Positions 1 to 7,607 of a stretch of 64,000 bases of DNA are shown here, piece by piece. Positions within the stretch are counted from its first letter, which is position 1. The number at the start of each line of letters is the position of its first letter. Under the pieces are notes generated by a model. The model had not been told where the DNA came from. It saw only the letters and a program-made list of their open reading frames with translations, and did no database searches. Source of the DNA: a bacterium. Lineage in GTDB: Bacteria > Desulfobacterota > Desulfobulbia > Desulfobulbales > Desulfobulbaceae. The DNA is taken from the NCBI GenBank assembly GCA_030538155.1, contig JAUNUN010000002.1:55040-119039 (forward strand). Reading direction: 5' to 3'. Both the position numbers and the translations under genes were made by a program.

Positions 1-327
1 TATGTTACTAATATCATCAAGACTTTGTACTTCAATACCAGGACCGGGATCACCATAATAAGAAGATATTGACGATATAATTTGAAAATTAGTGCATTTA
101 AAATCTGTATTTTTATACACATAAATATTAAATAGAAATTTCGGTCCAACACTACCGGAAGATCCAATAATTTTTTCTTCTGAAGAAATACTCCAAGTAT
201 CAGGATAAGAATGACCCGTTATAGGATTCGGATATCTTTCGTAAAAAACAAAAAATTGACCAAAAGAGGAGTCAGGAAACAAAAAGGGCAGAAGCCCAAT
301 CAAAAAGAATAGGAATCTGCCCTTCAT
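1..327 (-). CDS. Secreted phage protein, probable pIII-like adsorption protein (3' end outside window)
   Basis: The reading frame starts at ATG 327 on the minus strand and stays open to the window edge, giving 109 codons. It begins with a clear Sec signal peptide: MKGR, then a hydrophobic run rich in F and L, with a likely cut after DSSFG. The rest is polar, aromatic and beta-rich. It follows the major-coat-like gene on the same strand, where filamentous phages carry gene III (host adsorption and virion release). The function is inferred from position, signal peptide and neighbours; I recognise no family motif. Another virion or secreted inovirus protein is possible. Confidence 0.55.
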   Translation of the reverse strand, partial: MKGRFLFFLIGLLPFLFPDSSFGQFFVFYERYPNPITGHSYPDTWSISSEEKIIGSSGSVGPKFLFNIYVYKNTDFKCTNFQIISSISSYYGDPGPGIEVQSLDDISNI

Positions 328-345
328 AGCATCACCTTTGCAGGA

Positions 346-489
346 TTAGCGGGAACGAACCAGCATACGGAAAAAGCCGATGCCGACAACAACGCCGAGG
401 ATGGTTCCCCAAATAGGTAAACCAGCGCTCAAGGCGCTCGTGAGCTGAGTCGTAATGCCGGTCACAGCGGCAGAGTAATCAACTGTCAT
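346..489 (-). CDS. Filamentous phage major coat protein (pVIII-like), 47 aa
   Basis: This 47-residue ORF has the layout of mature inovirus major coat proteins: an N-terminal half with an acidic residue and an amphipathic stretch, then a hydrophobic helix (IWGTILGVVVGIGFF), then a basic C-terminus (RMLVRSR) that would contact DNA in the virion. It lacks a cleavable leader, as some coat proteins of this size do. It lies between two tiny membrane proteins and a secreted protein, the classical structural-gene order of filamentous phages. No sequence identity to a named coat protein was checked; the call rests on architecture, size and context. Confidence 0.65.
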   Translation of the reverse strand: MTVDYSAAVTGITTQLTSALSAGLPIWGTILGVVVGIGFFRMLVRSR

Positions 490-521
490 TTCAGTCACCT
501 ATACGGTTATATGTAAAGTCC

Positions 522-641
522 TCAATATACGGAAAAAAGCCGGGTAAAAAATGCCCATACCCACCCTGCAGAGTAGGCCAACAGCCAAGCAAATAACCCA
601 ATGCTCATAGCAGACACGAAAAGAGGTACATTTAAGGCCAT
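522..641 (-). CDS. Small hydrophobic phage protein, 39 aa (pVII/pIX-type minor coat candidate)
   Basis: The ORF runs from ATG 641 to TGA at 522-524. It encodes an almost entirely hydrophobic single-span peptide (LFVSAMSIGLFAWLLAYSAG) with Trp residues and a short basic tail. Its start follows the upstream 38-aa gene by two bases, so the two are probably translationally coupled. Two tiny membrane proteins between the ssDNA-binding gene and the major coat gene match genes VII and IX of filamentous phages, which cap one end of the virion. The assignment is by size, topology and order only. Confidence 0.5.
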   Translation of the reverse strand: MALNVPLFVSAMSIGLFAWLLAYSAGWVWAFFTRLFSVY

Positions 642-643
642 GG

Positions 644-760
644 CTAACGCCTCCATGCGGTTGCTATTATTAGTGCGACAATTGCGCCGAGGACGATGGA
701 CGCAAGATCGACTAATAACTGATTATTTTGTTGAAGCAGTTCAACCACCTGCTGATCCAT
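644..760 (-). CDS. Small phage membrane protein, 38 aa (pVII/pIX-type candidate)
   Basis: The ORF from ATG 760 has a polar, Gln/Asn-rich N-terminus (MDQQVVELLQQNNQLL) followed by one membrane span (IVLGAIVALIIATA) and a WRR basic end. It lies two bases downstream of the ssDNA-binding gene and two bases upstream of the next small gene, so the cluster 996-346 looks like one transcript. It fits a pVII/pIX-like virion tip protein, or possibly a short holin-like or assembly peptide. No family motif is recognisable in so short a sequence. Confidence 0.5.
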   Translation of the reverse strand: MDQQVVELLQQNNQLLVDLASIVLGAIVALIIATAWRR

Positions 761-762
761 GA

Positions 763-996
763 TCAAACAGCTTCCTGAAAGTAGGTACGACCTTGCCATT
801 CATTGAAAACAATGCGCAGGGAGCACATTTCGCCTTCCTTAATCTTGGCCGCCGTAGCATCTGAGACGCGGACATTAATGAACTTCTCCATGCCGGAAAC
901 CATCAGCAAGACGTTGAATCCGCCTTTCTGGTGGGGCCTCATGGTGTTAACGATTCCTTTCACAACTATCGCGGTCTGGGAGAGCAATTCTTTCAT
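763..996 (-). CDS. Probable inovirus ssDNA-binding protein (G5P-like), 77 aa
   Basis: This small, basic, beta-rich protein (77 aa) has hydrophobic strands alternating with charged turns (VVKGIVNTMRPHQKGG, FINVRVSD, CSLRIVFNEWQG), as expected for a single OB fold. Gene V proteins of filamentous phages have this size; they coat the replicated single strand and switch synthesis from double to single strand. It precedes the tiny virion genes directly, as gene V does. A good ribosome binding site (GAGG) lies about 9 bases before the start. The fold was judged by eye, so other small nucleic-acid-binding proteins cannot be excluded. Confidence 0.55.
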   Translation of the reverse strand: MKELLSQTAIVVKGIVNTMRPHQKGGFNVLLMVSGMEKFINVRVSDATAAKIKEGEMCSLRIVFNEWQGRTYFQEAV

Positions 997-1006
997 TGTG
1001 TTTTCC

Positions 1007-1267
1007 TCACATTTCGAGCAGGTTTTTAAGTTTGACTAGGCCCATCCATAAATGGGCTTCCTCTAAGGGTTCGATGTATACAAAGGGCTTAATGCGCGGC
1101 ATCAAAGCATGAAAAACTGAGCTGTCAGAAAATTCCGTCAGGAAACGAACAAGAAGTTCCTGCTCCTGATCCGTCAGTTCATCGTCCTCAAACGGATGAA
1201 CACGAACAGGATCGCGGCCGGAAATCGAATCTAAGACAGCACCAAGAACAGAATCGAACTTGCGCAT
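1007..1267 (-). CDS. Hypothetical early phage protein, 86 aa
   Basis: This short acidic protein is the first gene of the minus-strand phage transcript, 10 bases before the ssDNA-binding gene. Its start is backed by GAGGTG about 7 bases upstream. Helix-forming segments (ELTDQEQELLVRFLTEF, EEAHLWMGLVKLKNLLEM) surround a proline-containing middle. I do not recognise the family. It begins 62 bases from the divergent repressor gene, with a palindrome between them, so it is probably the first gene under repressor control. A role in replication control or host takeover is possible but unsupported. Confidence 0.6.
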   Translation of the reverse strand: MRKFDSVLGAVLDSISGRDPVRVHPFEDDELTDQEQELLVRFLTEFSDSSVFHALMPRIKPFVYIEPLEEAHLWMGLVKLKNLLEM

Positions 1268-1294
1268 AAAGGCACCTCAATAAACAAATTGGAT

Positions 1295-1324
1295 TTGTAT
1301 TGAATCCATAATTATTAAATACAA
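1295..1324. promoter_or_regulatory. Palindromic operator between divergent phage genes
   Basis: In the 62-bp divergent region, TTGTATT (1295-1301) and AATACAA (1318-1324) form a perfect 7-bp inverted repeat with a 16-bp AT-rich spacer. A repressor gene starts six bases to the right, and the structural transcript starts to the left. The layout suggests a repressor operator overlapping both promoters. Binding is inferred. Confidence 0.5.
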
Positions 1325-1329
1325 CTTGT

Positions 1330-1737
1330 ATGCCAACAAATAAATTTGTTCAAAATGATTTTTTACGGGTCTGGGAAAGGATCAAAAAAGAAACCGGACT
1401 AACAACACTCGTTCAACTTTCTGAAATAATTGAGAAAACACAGCAAAACGTCTCTGCATCAAAGAAAAAAGGAGAATTCCCGATAGAATGGGCCTTTAAA
1501 GTTGGACGAAAATACGGGATACTAACAGAGTGGATCCTCACCGGAGAAGGCCCCAAGAGGATCGGCCAAGCACAGGGCTTCTTTGCCACAATCGAGGAAT
1601 GGGCAAAGGAAACCGGTGAAGGGAATACCAGGTGGTTTGAAAATCAGTTCCGGGCCGCATTTCCCCAGTTTGTAACCTGGGAAAGAGAGAAAAAAGAGGA
1701 GGCCAACGAGGCTTATCAAAATCAAATGAGCGCGTAA
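1330..1737 (+). CDS. Phage CI-type repressor, N-terminal HTH domain protein
   Basis: The 135-aa protein has an N-terminal helix-turn-helix of the phage CI repressor type: residues about 8-75 include VWERIKKETGL, LSEIIEKTQQNVSASKKKGE and the typical WAFKVGRKYGILTEWILTGEGP end of the domain. The rest is a charged helical tail, with no LexA-like peptidase visible. It is divergent to the virion genes across a palindrome, so it probably maintains lysogeny of the inovirus-like element. No Shine-Dalgarno sequence is visible before the ATG (upstream is AT-only), suggesting leaderless or inefficient translation, as with lambda cI from its maintenance promoter. Confidence 0.75.
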   Translation: MPTNKFVQNDFLRVWERIKKETGLTTLVQLSEIIEKTQQNVSASKKKGEFPIEWAFKVGRKYGILTEWILTGEGPKRIGQAQGFFATIEEWAKETGEGNTRWFENQFRAAFPQFVTWEREKKEEANEAYQNQMSA

Positions 1738-1768
1738 CGCTCCGCTTCGCTGCGCGGCCTCTTTTTTT
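1729..1768 (+). terminator. Possible intrinsic terminator after the repressor
   Basis: A GC-rich segment that can fold (GCGC near 1730 with GCGC near 1753) is followed by seven T residues at 1762-1768, just past the repressor stop. The stem is imperfect, so the call is tentative. Confidence 0.4.
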
Positions 1769-1805
1769 ATTCAGAAACAAACAGACGTTTCAGACTAAAA
1801 AAAGA

Positions 1806-2588
1806 GTGGTGGAAAAGGAGATGGCAAATTATCAAAAAATAGCAAAGCTGTTCACTAAAGCAGAAAACAGGTTTTTTCACGTGCTGGAAGAAGCTGTAGG
1901 CAATGAATATAGAATTTACGGAAAGATCAGAATAGCAGATGCCATAAAACCAAATTATTCAGAAAGAACTTCAGAGTGGCATACGTATTTCAACAAAATC
2001 AAGGCAAAACACTTTGATTTTGTTTTATGTGATAAAGAGACAAATGAAATACTATGTGTAATCGAGTTGAACGACAGAACTCACTTCCAGAAAGCAAGAG
2101 GTGAAAGAGATAGATTTATAGACGAAGTTTGCAGAGAAATAAAACTTCCTTTATTATTCATAACAAATAAAAACCAATATAATACAAGAGAAGTAAAAAA
2201 CATTATTTACAATGCGATAGGTAAAAAAGAAGATGAATTTGAATTTACTGGAATAAAGCTAGAGAAAGATAGAATAATTTATAGAAAAAAAACGAAAAAA
2301 ATTAAACCGATAGAAGTAATAGGATGGGCAGGAAAAACTTTTATGGTACTGGTATTTTTAACGGTTGCAGCTGGTATTGCAGAATGTTCGAGATCAGTTT
2401 CTGAATCATCAAAAAAGCTTAGAGAAAGAATGCAAACTCTAAACATAAGCCCACAAACATACAAAAAGCCGTTACAAAGTAACAAAACAGAAAATACAAA
2501 CAAAATACATTGTTGGCTAGATGAAAATGGAAAAACAGTATACTCGAACGTGGAACCAATAAACAAAAACTTGATGCCATGTGAATAA
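1806..2588 (+). CDS. DUF2726-type protein with a membrane span and a C-terminal DUF4124-like motif
   Basis: Residues about 20-140 look like the DUF2726 domain, a restriction-endonuclease-like fold: a leading AENRFFHVLEEA helix, KIRIADAI, HFDFVLCD, CVIELNDRTHF and RDRFIDEVCREIKLPLLFI. Then comes a basic linker, one membrane span (about 178-198, MVLVFLTVAAGIA) and a C-terminal segment CWLDENGKTVYSNVEP resembling DUF4124. The annotated GTG (1806) is one possible start; ATG 1821 is closer to homologous starts, but its GGAG abuts it. The gene is strongly AT-rich compared with the chromosome to the right. It lies inside the phage-like element and may be an accessory (defence or superinfection) gene; that role is a guess. 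Confidence 0.6.
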   Translation: MVEKEMANYQKIAKLFTKAENRFFHVLEEAVGNEYRIYGKIRIADAIKPNYSERTSEWHTYFNKIKAKHFDFVLCDKETNEILCVIELNDRTHFQKARGERDRFIDEVCREIKLPLLFITNKNQYNTREVKNIIYNAIGKKEDEFEFTGIKLEKDRIIYRKKTKKIKPIEVIGWAGKTFMVLVFLTVAAGIAECSRSVSESSKKLRERMQTLNISPQTYKKPLQSNKTENTNKIHCWLDENGKTVYSNVEPINKNLMPCE

Positions 2589-2648
2589 TCTGCGCACCTC
2601 AATATGATATGTACAGCAGTTCGAGCTAAACGAAGAAATTGTTAAGCA

Positions 2649-2987
2649 TCACTTATCAGACAATTGTTCCGGATGCAGCCCCATAGCATGAGCAAGTTTT
2701 TCAATAGTTGCATCTCGTAAATTAGTACTCTTTTCCATTTGAGATAAAGCAGATTGTGAAATACCTGCATTATCAGCTAAATATTTTTGACTTAAACCAA
2801 GATGCTTTCTCCAAGATTTGAGCAAATTCCAATCATTTTTTACAGCCAATCCAACAACTTCATGCGGTATTGATTGTTCCTCACCGGTTACACCAGTAAT
2901 CTTCAAAAAAACATCGTAAGGGATGACAGCAAAAGCCGGCTTGCCATTCTGTTTTATTATTTGAGTATCAGCGATATGTGTTTTCAT
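2649..2987 (-). CDS. HigA/XRE-family antitoxin
   Basis: The 112-aa protein starts at ATG 2987 (MKTHIADTQ). Residues about 60-110 form a Cro/C1-type helix-turn-helix: SWRKHLGLSQKYLADNAGISQSALSQMEK. An N-terminal segment (NGKPAFAVIPYDVFLKI) resembles the Phd/antitoxin-like region found in many two-part antitoxins. It overlaps the upstream RelE-like toxin gene by 20 bases, giving the toxin-first order of higBA-type modules. It would neutralise the toxin and repress the operon. The longer reading frame upstream of 2987 is the toxin gene in another frame. Confidence 0.75.
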   Translation of the reverse strand: MKTHIADTQIIKQNGKPAFAVIPYDVFLKITGVTGEEQSIPHEVVGLAVKNDWNLLKSWRKHLGLSQKYLADNAGISQSALSQMEKSTNLRDATIEKLAHAMGLHPEQLSDK

Positions 2988-3219
2988 TACGTTTTTTAAC
3001 CTCTTCAATCCAGAGTATTTCAAAGGATTCGGTAAAAAATACCCTCCAAGACCCAACGCGCAACCGATACATGTCTGTGGTCTTTATGCGCTTGACGTTG
3101 GCACAATCAGGAAAAGAAGACAAGGCTGAAACAGCATCATGAATCAAAGCCTGCTGTTTGAGGTCTTTAATCTTCCTTAATTGCCTAAAGGCTTTAGGTT
3201 TCCACTCGATCCTTTTCAT
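2968..3219 (-). CDS. RelE/ParE-superfamily toxin
   Basis: The 83-aa basic protein has the RelE/ParE fold signature: an N-terminal MKRIEWKPKAFRQLRKI helix pair, a short FPDCANVKRIKTTDMYRLRVGSWRVFF beta-sheet core, and a C-terminal IEEVKKRNENTY segment with basic residues in place for mRNA cleavage in RelE-type enzymes. It overlaps the antitoxin gene and precedes it. The module sits just inside the tRNA att fragment, so it probably stabilises the integrated element. Whether it is a ribosome-dependent RNase or a gyrase-directed ParE type cannot be told from the sequence. Confidence 0.75.
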   Translation of the reverse strand: MKRIEWKPKAFRQLRKIKDLKQQALIHDAVSALSSFPDCANVKRIKTTDMYRLRVGSWRVFFTESFEILWIEEVKKRNENTYR

Positions 3220-3326
3220 AAAGCAGACTATAACTTATAATATAAGCATTATCAATAACTATCTTATAAAAAAAGCTCGTATCCCGGATGTATCACAGAA
3301 CAACCGGAAACCTAGAAATAGCCAAC

Positions 3327-3360
3327 GGGGTCGGAGGTTCAAATCCTCTCGTTCCGACCA
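3327..3360 (+). repeat. 3' fragment of tRNA-Pro with CCA: probable attachment site
   Basis: The segment contains a complete T arm (GGAGG TTCAAAT CCTCT), the 3' acceptor strand CGTTCCG, discriminator A and CCA. It is preceded by GGGGTC, which matches the variable-loop end of bacterial tRNA-Pro. No D arm or anticodon arm precedes it; the left flank is unrelated AT-rich DNA. This is what integration into a tRNA 3' end leaves at the distal junction, so it is read as attR (or attL) of the phage-like element to the left. The intact tRNA should lie outside the window on the left. Confidence 0.7.
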
Positions 3361-3370
3361 GTACATACAA

Positions 3371-3402
3371 GGGGCAGACGGATCATTCGTCTGCCCCTTT
3401 TT
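3371..3402 (+). terminator. Intrinsic terminator after the tRNA fragment
   Basis: A perfect 10-bp stem, GGGGCAGACG (3371-3380) with CGTCTGCCCC (3388-3397), and a 7-base loop are followed by TTTTT. It is probably the native terminator of the tRNA gene that served as the integration site. Confidence 0.85.
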
Positions 3403-3506
3403 GTATTGTGCAGCCTTACTCTATCGCCCTATTCCACCCAAGGGGGAGCCGAGCGCTCGTCCTTGTTCGCAGCAATAGCGGTGAGCTATCCTTTTCACGC
3501 TTCTCC

Positions 3507-4370
3507 TCAAACGATTTTCCTGTCTGCCAGGGCATAGAGCAAAAGCCCGAATGAACATCCGCCAATACCTGCCAGTTCCCAATTGTTGAGCGCCTCCCCC
3601 AAAAGCAGCCATGCCAGCAGTGCCGTGGTCACCGGCACCAGGGCCATGAACAGGGCCACCGTGACCGTACCCAGATGCCGGATGGAATAAGTGGCGCACA
3701 TGAGGGCCACCACGTTGACGACCACCCCTTGATAAAGCGCCTGCACAGCAATATCTTGCCAAGAAGAGCGCAGCAAAGCCGAGGGCAAAAAGGGCCACAG
3801 CGGCGTGAACAAAAGCACATTCACCACCGGTACGATCACGATCACCTCCTGCCAGGAGAGCGACCAGAGCCTGATACTGGTCATGTGTACGGTGTAGACA
3901 CAGGCAGCGATCAGGAGCAGAACAATACCGCCCGCCTGTTCCATGCGCCAGTCACTGCCGCCGCTCATAACCAGGTTGGCTGCAAAAAGGATGGCAATGG
4001 CTGTGATTCGGCCCATGCTGATTTTCTGACGGAAAAGGAACCAGGAGGCGAGCGCGCCCAAAACCGGCAAGGAGCCATTGACCACAACCCCGGTATGGGC
4101 CGCCCTGACGCTCTCCATCCCCCAAAAGGAGAGCAAAGTATAGGGAAAGCCGATACCAAGGGCAATCACCAGGTACTGCAGGCAGGAAAAACGCCTCCAA
4201 TTAAAACGCAGCGCCACGGGCAGCACCACAATTAAGGCCGTCCAATAGCGCAACAGGGTTATATCCGCGGGTTCAAGGCTGGACTGCACCCCATAACGGG
4301 AAATGGTCAGCCATCCGGACCAGATACAGACCACGGCAGCAGCGGCAAGAAAGGGCAAGGCTTTTTTCAT
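3507..4370 (-). CDS. EamA/DMT-family transporter
   Basis: The roughly 287-aa inner membrane protein has ten predicted spans arranged as two EamA repeats (about residues 5-130 and 145-285). It begins MKKALPFLAAAAVVCIWSGWL, a typical DMT first helix; the second repeat contains VVALMCATYSIRHLGTVTVALFMALVPV and GEALNNWELAGIGG, the usual conserved end. DMT carriers export amino acids, metabolites or drugs; the substrate is unknown. I start it at ATG 4370, because the longer frame adds a hydrophilic extension running into the selO promoter region. It is divergent from selO by 86 bp. Confidence 0.85.
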   Translation of the reverse strand: MKKALPFLAAAAVVCIWSGWLTISRYGVQSSLEPADITLLRYWTALIVVLPVALRFNWRRFSCLQYLVIALGIGFPYTLLSFWGMESVRAAHTGVVVNGSLPVLGALASWFLFRQKISMGRITAIAILFAANLVMSGGSDWRMEQAGGIVLLLIAACVYTVHMTSIRLWSLSWQEVIVIVPVVNVLLFTPLWPFLPSALLRSSWQDIAVQALYQGVVVNVVALMCATYSIRHLGTVTVALFMALVPVTTALLAWLLLGEALNNWELAGIGGCSFGLLLYALADRKIV

Positions 4371-4456
4371 GCGCAGAATAACCGGCTTTTCATACACATT
4401 TACGGGAAGGGTTGACAGCCTACACGGGTCAAATCCTCCCAAGGATATACAGAACT

Positions 4457-6073
4457 ATGCAACCCCGACATGAGACCATAACATTAGAAGAACTCCGTTT
4501 TGACAACAGCTTTACCAGGGAACTACCGGCAGACCAGGAAACCGTCAACCGGCGCAGACAGGTGCATGCGGCCTGTTTTTCGCGAGTACAACCTTTAAAG
4601 GTGCCCATGCCGCAGCTTCTGACCTGTTCGCCTGAAACCGCTGCCCTGCTGAACCTGCCGAAGGAGGAGTGCAATCGGGATATCTTTACCCAAGTTTTTT
4701 CCGGCAATACACTCTTGCCCGGGATGGATCCGCACGCAACCTGCTATGGCGGCCATCAGTTCGGCAACTGGGCCGGCCAGCTCGGCGATGGCCGGGCCAT
4801 CAACCTAGGCGAGGTGCTCAACCTCTCTGGCGAGCGCTACATGCTGCAGCTCAAAGGTGCGGGCCCGACCCCCTATTCCCGCAATGCCGATGGCCTTGCG
4901 GTTTTGCGCTCCTCATTGCGCGAATTCCTCTGCAGTGAGGCCATGCACCACCTGGGCATTCCCACCACCAGGGCGCTGAGCCTGATTCTGACCGGCGATC
5001 CGGTGGAACGGGATATGTTCTACGATGGCCATCCCAAGGAAGAACCCGGCGCTGTAATCTGCCGCGTTGCTCCGAATTTTATCCGTTTCGGCAATTTCGA
5101 GATCTTTGCCGCGCGCAACGATCTTGCCACCCTGCAACAGCTCACCAACTACACCATCAATACCTTTTTCCCACACCTAGGCACACCCGGCCGGAACAGC
5201 TATATCGCTCTTTTTCGCGAGGCCTGCCGGAGTACGGCGAAACTCATGGTGGAGTGGCTGCGAGTCGGCTTTGTGCACGGGGTGATGAACACGGACAACA
5301 TGTCCATCCTTGGTCTGACCATTGATTACGGCCCCTATGGCTGGCTCGAAGGTTATGATCCGGCCTGGACGCCCAATACCACCGATGCGGCGGGCAGGCG
5401 TTACTGCTACGGCAGACAGGGGCAGATCGCGCACTGGAACCTGGCCAAGCTGGCCAATGCCCTCTACCCATTGGTGGGTGAGACCGCTCCATTTGAAGAA
5501 ATCTTGCAGGATTACAGCCGCATCTTTGATCAGCACCGGCAGGAGATGATGGCCGCCAAACTTGGCCTGCGCAACCTGAGCAGCACAGGTGATGAGGCCA
5601 TGGTTGAAGAGCTGTTCCTGCTCCTCATCGAAAAGGAAACCGACATGACCATCTTTTTTCGGGCACTGGGAGAGGTGGCCGAAATTCTGCTTGAGGATGA
5701 GTGCTCTGTGGAGGAGTGCCGGGCCCTTCTGCATCCGGCCTGGTACCAGCCGGAAGAACTGGGGCCGGAATATATGCAGCGGCTGGCAGCCTGGCTCGCT
5801 GTATACCGGGAGCGGCTACGGGCTGATGCAGGTGAAAGGGGCGAGCGCAGGATGCGCATGCACCGGGTAAACCCCAAATATGTATTCCGCAACTATCTTG
5901 CCCAGCAGGCAATTGACCAGGCAGAGGCGGGCAATTATGAGCCGATTAGCGAACTTTTGGATCTGCTGCGCAGGCCCTATGACGAACAGCCCGGCCGAGA
6001 GCACTTTGCAGCCCGCAGACCCGAATGGGCCAGAAACCGGCCGGGTTCTTCCATGCTCTCTTGCAGTTCCTGA
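4457..6073 (+). CDS. selO: SelO family protein adenylyltransferase (YdiU)
   Basis: The roughly 538-aa protein carries the SelO pseudokinase signatures: CYGGHQFGNWAGQLGDGRAI near residue 95 (nucleotide loop), LQLKGAGPTPYSR, and HGVMNTDNMSILGLTIDYGP near 280 (catalytic and metal-binding Asn/Asp). SelO enzymes transfer AMP from ATP to Ser/Thr/Tyr of target proteins, notably in redox metabolism. The name comes from the eukaryotic selenoprotein; this copy shows no in-frame TGA. I prefer ATG 4457 (MQPRHETITLEEL); AAGGA lies about 12 bases upstream. The C-terminus ends near the usual family length. It is probably monocistronic, with a strong hairpin after it. Confidence 0.93.
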   Translation: MQPRHETITLEELRFDNSFTRELPADQETVNRRRQVHAACFSRVQPLKVPMPQLLTCSPETAALLNLPKEECNRDIFTQVFSGNTLLPGMDPHATCYGGHQFGNWAGQLGDGRAINLGEVLNLSGERYMLQLKGAGPTPYSRNADGLAVLRSSLREFLCSEAMHHLGIPTTRALSLILTGDPVERDMFYDGHPKEEPGAVICRVAPNFIRFGNFEIFAARNDLATLQQLTNYTINTFFPHLGTPGRNSYIALFREACRSTAKLMVEWLRVGFVHGVMNTDNMSILGLTIDYGPYGWLEGYDPAWTPNTTDAAGRRYCYGRQGQIAHWNLAKLANALYPLVGETAPFEEILQDYSRIFDQHRQEMMAAKLGLRNLSSTGDEAMVEELFLLLIEKETDMTIFFRALGEVAEILLEDECSVEECRALLHPAWYQPEELGPEYMQRLAAWLAVYRERLRADAGERGERRMRMHRVNPKYVFRNYLAQQAIDQAEAGNYEPISELLDLLRRPYDEQPGREHFAARRPEWARNRPGSSMLSCSS

Positions 6074-6136
6074 AATTTCTGCACTGGTGCCTGCGGGCAT
6101 CCTCGGCACTGCATACAGAAGCGGCTCACCAGATAT

Positions 6137-6169
6137 GCGCTGCATCATATTGAAACCATGATGCAGCGC
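6137..6169 (+). terminator. Hairpin downstream of selO
   Basis: GCGCTGCATCAT (6137-6148) and ATGATGCAGCGC (6158-6169) form a perfect 12-bp stem with a 9-base loop, about 65 bases after the selO stop. The following bases are T/G-mixed, not a clean T run. It may terminate both selO and the convergent CBS-protein gene. Confidence 0.5.
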
Positions 6170-6314
6170 TGCTGTTGTACCAATGCAATACCACACACAG
6201 ACCGCATGCAAACCAATCGTGGACCGCATTAAAGCCCGCATGATCGTATCTCATTCGTATCACGTGGAAAGAGATGAAATTTCTATTCCACAGTACGATT
6301 ATAAGTTATCTCAA

Positions 6315-6782
6315 TTAGTTATGATCAAAGAGATTGTGGAAAATATCGGTCATATAGATGATGCCGACCATGACTCCCTTGTCCACCACTGAAACACGGC
6401 GTACCCGGTTGCGCATCAGGCGATCAAGCACCTTCATCATGGGCTCTTCCGGAGAAACAACAACAACCTCGTCGTTCATGATATCACGAACTCTTTTTTT
6501 CTGAACCGTTTTGACGAACATCTCCACTTCGCCTTTGACGGACATATCCGAGCTGTCAACACCGAAAAGCTGGTATGAAGGCCGCAGGTGGTAGAGTATG
6601 GAATACATGCTGATGGTGCCCACCAGGGCATTGTTATCGTCCACAACCACAAGGCTGACATTCTTGTGCCCGGTTACACGGGTGCCACCCATCAACAGTT
6701 GTTCAACTGCCTGACTCACCAGTGCATCCTGATGGATGATATCATACTGTTGGGACATGAGATCTTTGGCTAATAGCGGCAT
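6315..6782 (-). CDS. Tandem CBS-domain protein
   Basis: The 155-aa protein has two CBS domains in one Bateman module: residues about 5-65 (AKDLMSQQYDIIHQDALVSQAVEQLL, then LVVVDDNNALVGTISMYSIL) and about 90-150 (VRDIMNDEVVVVSPEEPMMK, then RRVSVVDKGVMVGIIYMTDI). Such modules bind adenosyl nucleotides and act as energy or signal sensors; no output domain is attached. ATG 6782 is chosen over the longer frame because AAGGAG lies 8 bases before it. The gene is monocistronic and convergent with selO. Its partner is unknown. Confidence 0.9.
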   Translation of the reverse strand: MPLLAKDLMSQQYDIIHQDALVSQAVEQLLMGGTRVTGHKNVSLVVVDDNNALVGTISMYSILYHLRPSYQLFGVDSSDMSVKGEVEMFVKTVQKKRVRDIMNDEVVVVSPEEPMMKVLDRLMRNRVRRVSVVDKGVMVGIIYMTDIFHNLFDHN

Positions 6783-7607
6783 AGTGGTGCTCCTTACGTG
6801 TTCGTTTGCTTGCAATCGAAATGATTTCCCGACCCTTTCACAAGACATCTTGCCTGCCTCTTCCCACCCAAAGCAAAGTGGGGAGGCCTGTTAAAACCGG
6901 CCATACCAGCACAGCTAACTTGGCTCATCTTTTACCATGGCTGTGGGGATAAACCACCTGAAAATCAGCAGCAGTGCAGCCGGAACAGCGCGCCGGCCTG
7001 TCTATCGGCATGCAAGAAGTACTGCATTTTCAGCGTTATTCCGCTTCATTCGACCGTTTGCTGCGGCTTAGCCTCAATTCCTGCGCAGAACCTTGCCGCT
7101 GCAATCGCCCTTTTTCAAGGTTAGCTTCTTTGAAGCTCTTGAACCTTTTGAGCAGCAGGCAAACCAATTACCGTTTAGTATACGGCATTCAGCACTTGGC
7201 CATACACGGGCTTGCCTGGGCAGTCAATCCCATCTGTTTTTTACCTTGCTGCCCCATATTCGACATAAAAAACCCATAATGTAAAAAAAACCTTGTCCAT
7301 AACCTGTTTTTTTGGTGCTATGGCAAAGCCAAAATCAGGGCACAACCTTGCCTCTGCCCTGGTAGGATTTGTGGTGAGTTGACACATCCTCAGGTTCGGG
7401 AACCATAACCACCGGCAAACATCTCCTCCTTGGTGTAATGGACGGCACTTATCCGCCCATTATAACGCCAAACAAAGCCGCCGGCACCCTAGGGAAGCTA
7501 AGGTGGCGTCTTTGTTTCTCAGGAAGAGCCCATTTGCCCAGGTTAACCGGTTTTCTGCAGCATGGGATGCCTGTCATCTCAAATCTTTAACACGTGGGGA
7601 GGAAAAC
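6783..7607. other. Long intergenic region without a supported gene
   Basis: About 820 bp between the divergent CBS-protein and DASS-transporter genes. Short open frames exist on the plus strand (for example 7093-7284), but they lack ribosome binding sites and family features. The region has mixed base composition. It may hold both promoters and perhaps remnants of lost genes; I see no clear repeat, tRNA or strong terminator. Confidence 0.4.

Noticed and set aside
7093..7284. Small plus-strand ORFs in the 6783-7607 region
   Set aside because: No ribosome binding site, no hydrophobic or domain pattern, no repeat support.
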